Positions 63,023 to 64,000 of a stretch of 64,000 bases of DNA are shown piece after piece. Below the pieces are notes generated by a model that saw only the letters and a program-made list of their open reading frames with translations, was not told where the DNA came from and made no database searches. Source of the DNA: Olavius algarvensis Delta 4 endosymbiont (GTDB lineage Bacteria > Desulfobacterota > Desulfobacteria > Desulfobacterales > CAJINA01); assembly GCA_905176665.1 (NCBI GenBank), contig CAJINA010000005.1, positions 159,346 through 223,345 of the forward strand, given 5' to 3'. Every line of letters starts with the position of its first letter. Positions within the stretch are counted from its first letter, which is position 1. The translations under genes were made by a program, and so were the position numbers.

Positions 63023-63988
63023 ATGGTTCTCGATGTCGCTTTTTTTATAGCCGGGCTGCTGCTGCTCTACTTCGGATCCCTCTGGTTGGTGAAAGGGTCC
63101 GCCAGCCTGGCGCACAGTCTCGGGATTCGACCCCTCGTGATCGGATTGACCGTCGTAGCCTTCGGCACGTCTGCCCCGGAACTGGTCATCAGTCTGGTTT
63201 CAGCCCTGAAGGGCAAGAGCATGATTGCCGTGGGCAATGTCATCGGCAGCAATATTTGCAACATTGCCCTGGTACTCGGTCTTTCCGCTTTCCTTAATCC
63301 CATCAAGAGCCATCCCTCCGTTCTCAGCCGGGATATTCCCTTGATGCTGGCAATATCCGTTTACCTGCTGCTGCTGTCTCTGAATTCTACCCTGGGTCGG
63401 CTTGAAGGCCTATCGCTGTTGGCCGGAATCATCCTCTATACCTGGTTTAACTACGCCATTGCCGTCAAAGAGGCCCCGGTACCGGTTCAGGTGTCGGAAG
63501 CACAACCCGCGCCACCTGAAATTCCGTCTCGTGCGATGCAGACCGTACTGATTTTGATCGGTATCGCCGGTGTGGTCGCCGGAGCGGATTTTTTAATTGA
63601 TGCTTCCGTGAATATCATGACCGTTTTCGGGGTCAGCGAGAAATTCATCGGCCTGACGGTGGTCGCATTCGGGACGTCCTTGCCCGAACTGGCCACCTCG
63701 GTCATGGCGGCTTGCAAGGGGGAAATGGACATCAGTATCGGCAACCTGCTGGGGAGCAATGTCTTCAACATTCTAAGTGTGCTCGGAGCCGCCGCACTTG
63801 TCCGGCCGATCCACATACCGGGTGGATTCATCGAAAGCGGGCTCTTGTTCGATTATCTGGTCATGATGTTTACAAGCAGCCTGCCCTGGCTGCTCATGCG
63901 CAAAAACCTGATTCTATCCCGGGCCAATGGCTTGCTGCTGCTCAGTTGCTATGTCGGGTATGTGGGCTACCTGGTGGTAAAAGGTTAG
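63023..63988 (+). CDS. CaCA-family Na+/Ca2+ antiporter
   Basis: A 321-residue ten-helix antiporter of the YrbG/CaCA family. The two alpha-repeats are visible: VVAFGTSAPELVISLVSALK followed by GNVIGSNICNIALVLG, and VVAFGTSLPELATSVMAACK followed by GNLLGSNVFNILSVLG. The conserved Glu in each PEL segment coordinates the ion. The ATG at 63023 has a GGAAGGGAAG site close upstream; the frame is open for 21 more codons without support. The stop TAG lies at the start of another repeat copy. Confidence 0.92.
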   Translation: MVLDVAFFIAGLLLLYFGSLWLVKGSASLAHSLGIRPLVIGLTVVAFGTSAPELVISLVSALKGKSMIAVGNVIGSNICNIALVLGLSAFLNPIKSHPSVLSRDIPLMLAISVYLLLLSLNSTLGRLEGLSLLAGIILYTWFNYAIAVKEAPVPVQVSEAQPAPPEIPSRAMQTVLILIGIAGVVAGADFLIDASVNIMTVFGVSEKFIGLTVVAFGTSLPELATSVMAACKGEMDISIGNLLGSNVFNILSVLGAAALVRPIHIPGGFIESGLLFDYLVMMFTSSLPWLLMRKNLILSRANGLLLLSCYVGYVGYLVVKG

Positions 63989-64000
63989 AAGCTATCTCAA
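63986..64000. repeat. Start of a further repeat copy (cut by the window end)
   Basis: TAGAAGCTATCTCAA begins at the antiporter's stop codon and matches the outer end of copies A and B. The remainder is outside the window. Confidence 0.6.

Overview
The window is chromosomal DNA of a Gram-negative, probably anaerobic bacterium. It most resembles a sulfate-reducer-type Desulfobacterota. Evidence for this is the LolA, lipoprotein and LpxL-type acyltransferase genes, the selenium-metabolism-type LysR regulator, the C_GCAxxG_C_C protein, the many radical SAM proteins, and a dispersed inverted-repeat family of a kind I associate with this group. The first ~3 kb look AT-rich. The rest is GC-rich and densely coding.

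Layout. 1-3.7 kb: end of a TPR protein, HU, a KH-domain RNA-binding protein, a small unknown, and a TetR regulator. 3.9-10.5 kb: a DUF4242-cyclase fusion, a DUF2520 Rossmann protein next to panB, then hisS-aspS ending in a strong terminator. 10.8 kb: LysR regulator.

11.7-46.4 kb holds the main content: a large fatty-acid/polyene-type biosynthetic locus in three blocks. The leftward block (29.8 to 11.7 kb) encodes ACP, a KS-CLF fusion, a cobalamin-type radical SAM protein, a hot-dog dehydratase, a second ACP, two paralogous radical SAM proteins, two ketosynthases, a thioesterase, a dehydratase-phosphopantetheinyl transferase fusion, a GT25 glycosyltransferase, an MMPL exporter fused to a methyltransferase, a polysaccharide deacetylase and an AMP-dependent ligase. 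The rightward block (29.9 to 33.9 kb) encodes a dehydratase, a ketoreductase, a LolA-like carrier, a lipoprotein and a second cobalamin-type radical SAM gene interrupted by an in-frame TAG. The third block (46.4 to 38.6 kb, leftward) encodes a thioesterase, a frameshifted DhaL-DegV (FakA/FakB-like) gene, GT2, an LpxL-like acyltransferase, ACP, KS, a PlsC-like acyltransferase and a third cobalamin-type radical SAM protein. Between blocks two and three lie a DUF192 gene, a membrane adenylate cyclase and a decayed SLC13-type transporter.

The set matches the logic of aryl-polyene/flexirubin clusters: dedicated KS/CLF, ACPs, KR and DHs build the chain, acyl- and glycosyltransferases attach it, and MMPL, LolA and lipoprotein move it to the outer membrane. 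It differs in carrying five radical SAM enzymes and no visible aromatic ammonia lyase. That recalls the FASII/radical-SAM loci proposed for ladderane lipids. The product is unknown.

46.6-64 kb: tRNA-Asn with terminator, a Gld-like ABC export operon with DUF4340, an FmdB-like protein, a MauE/rhodanese/C_GCAxxG_C_C redox group, yhbY, rarD, an IHF-like protein, transketolase, a radical SAM protein, a hybrid histidine kinase and a Na+/Ca2+ antiporter. Several copies of a ~190-230 bp inverted-repeat element sit between these genes.
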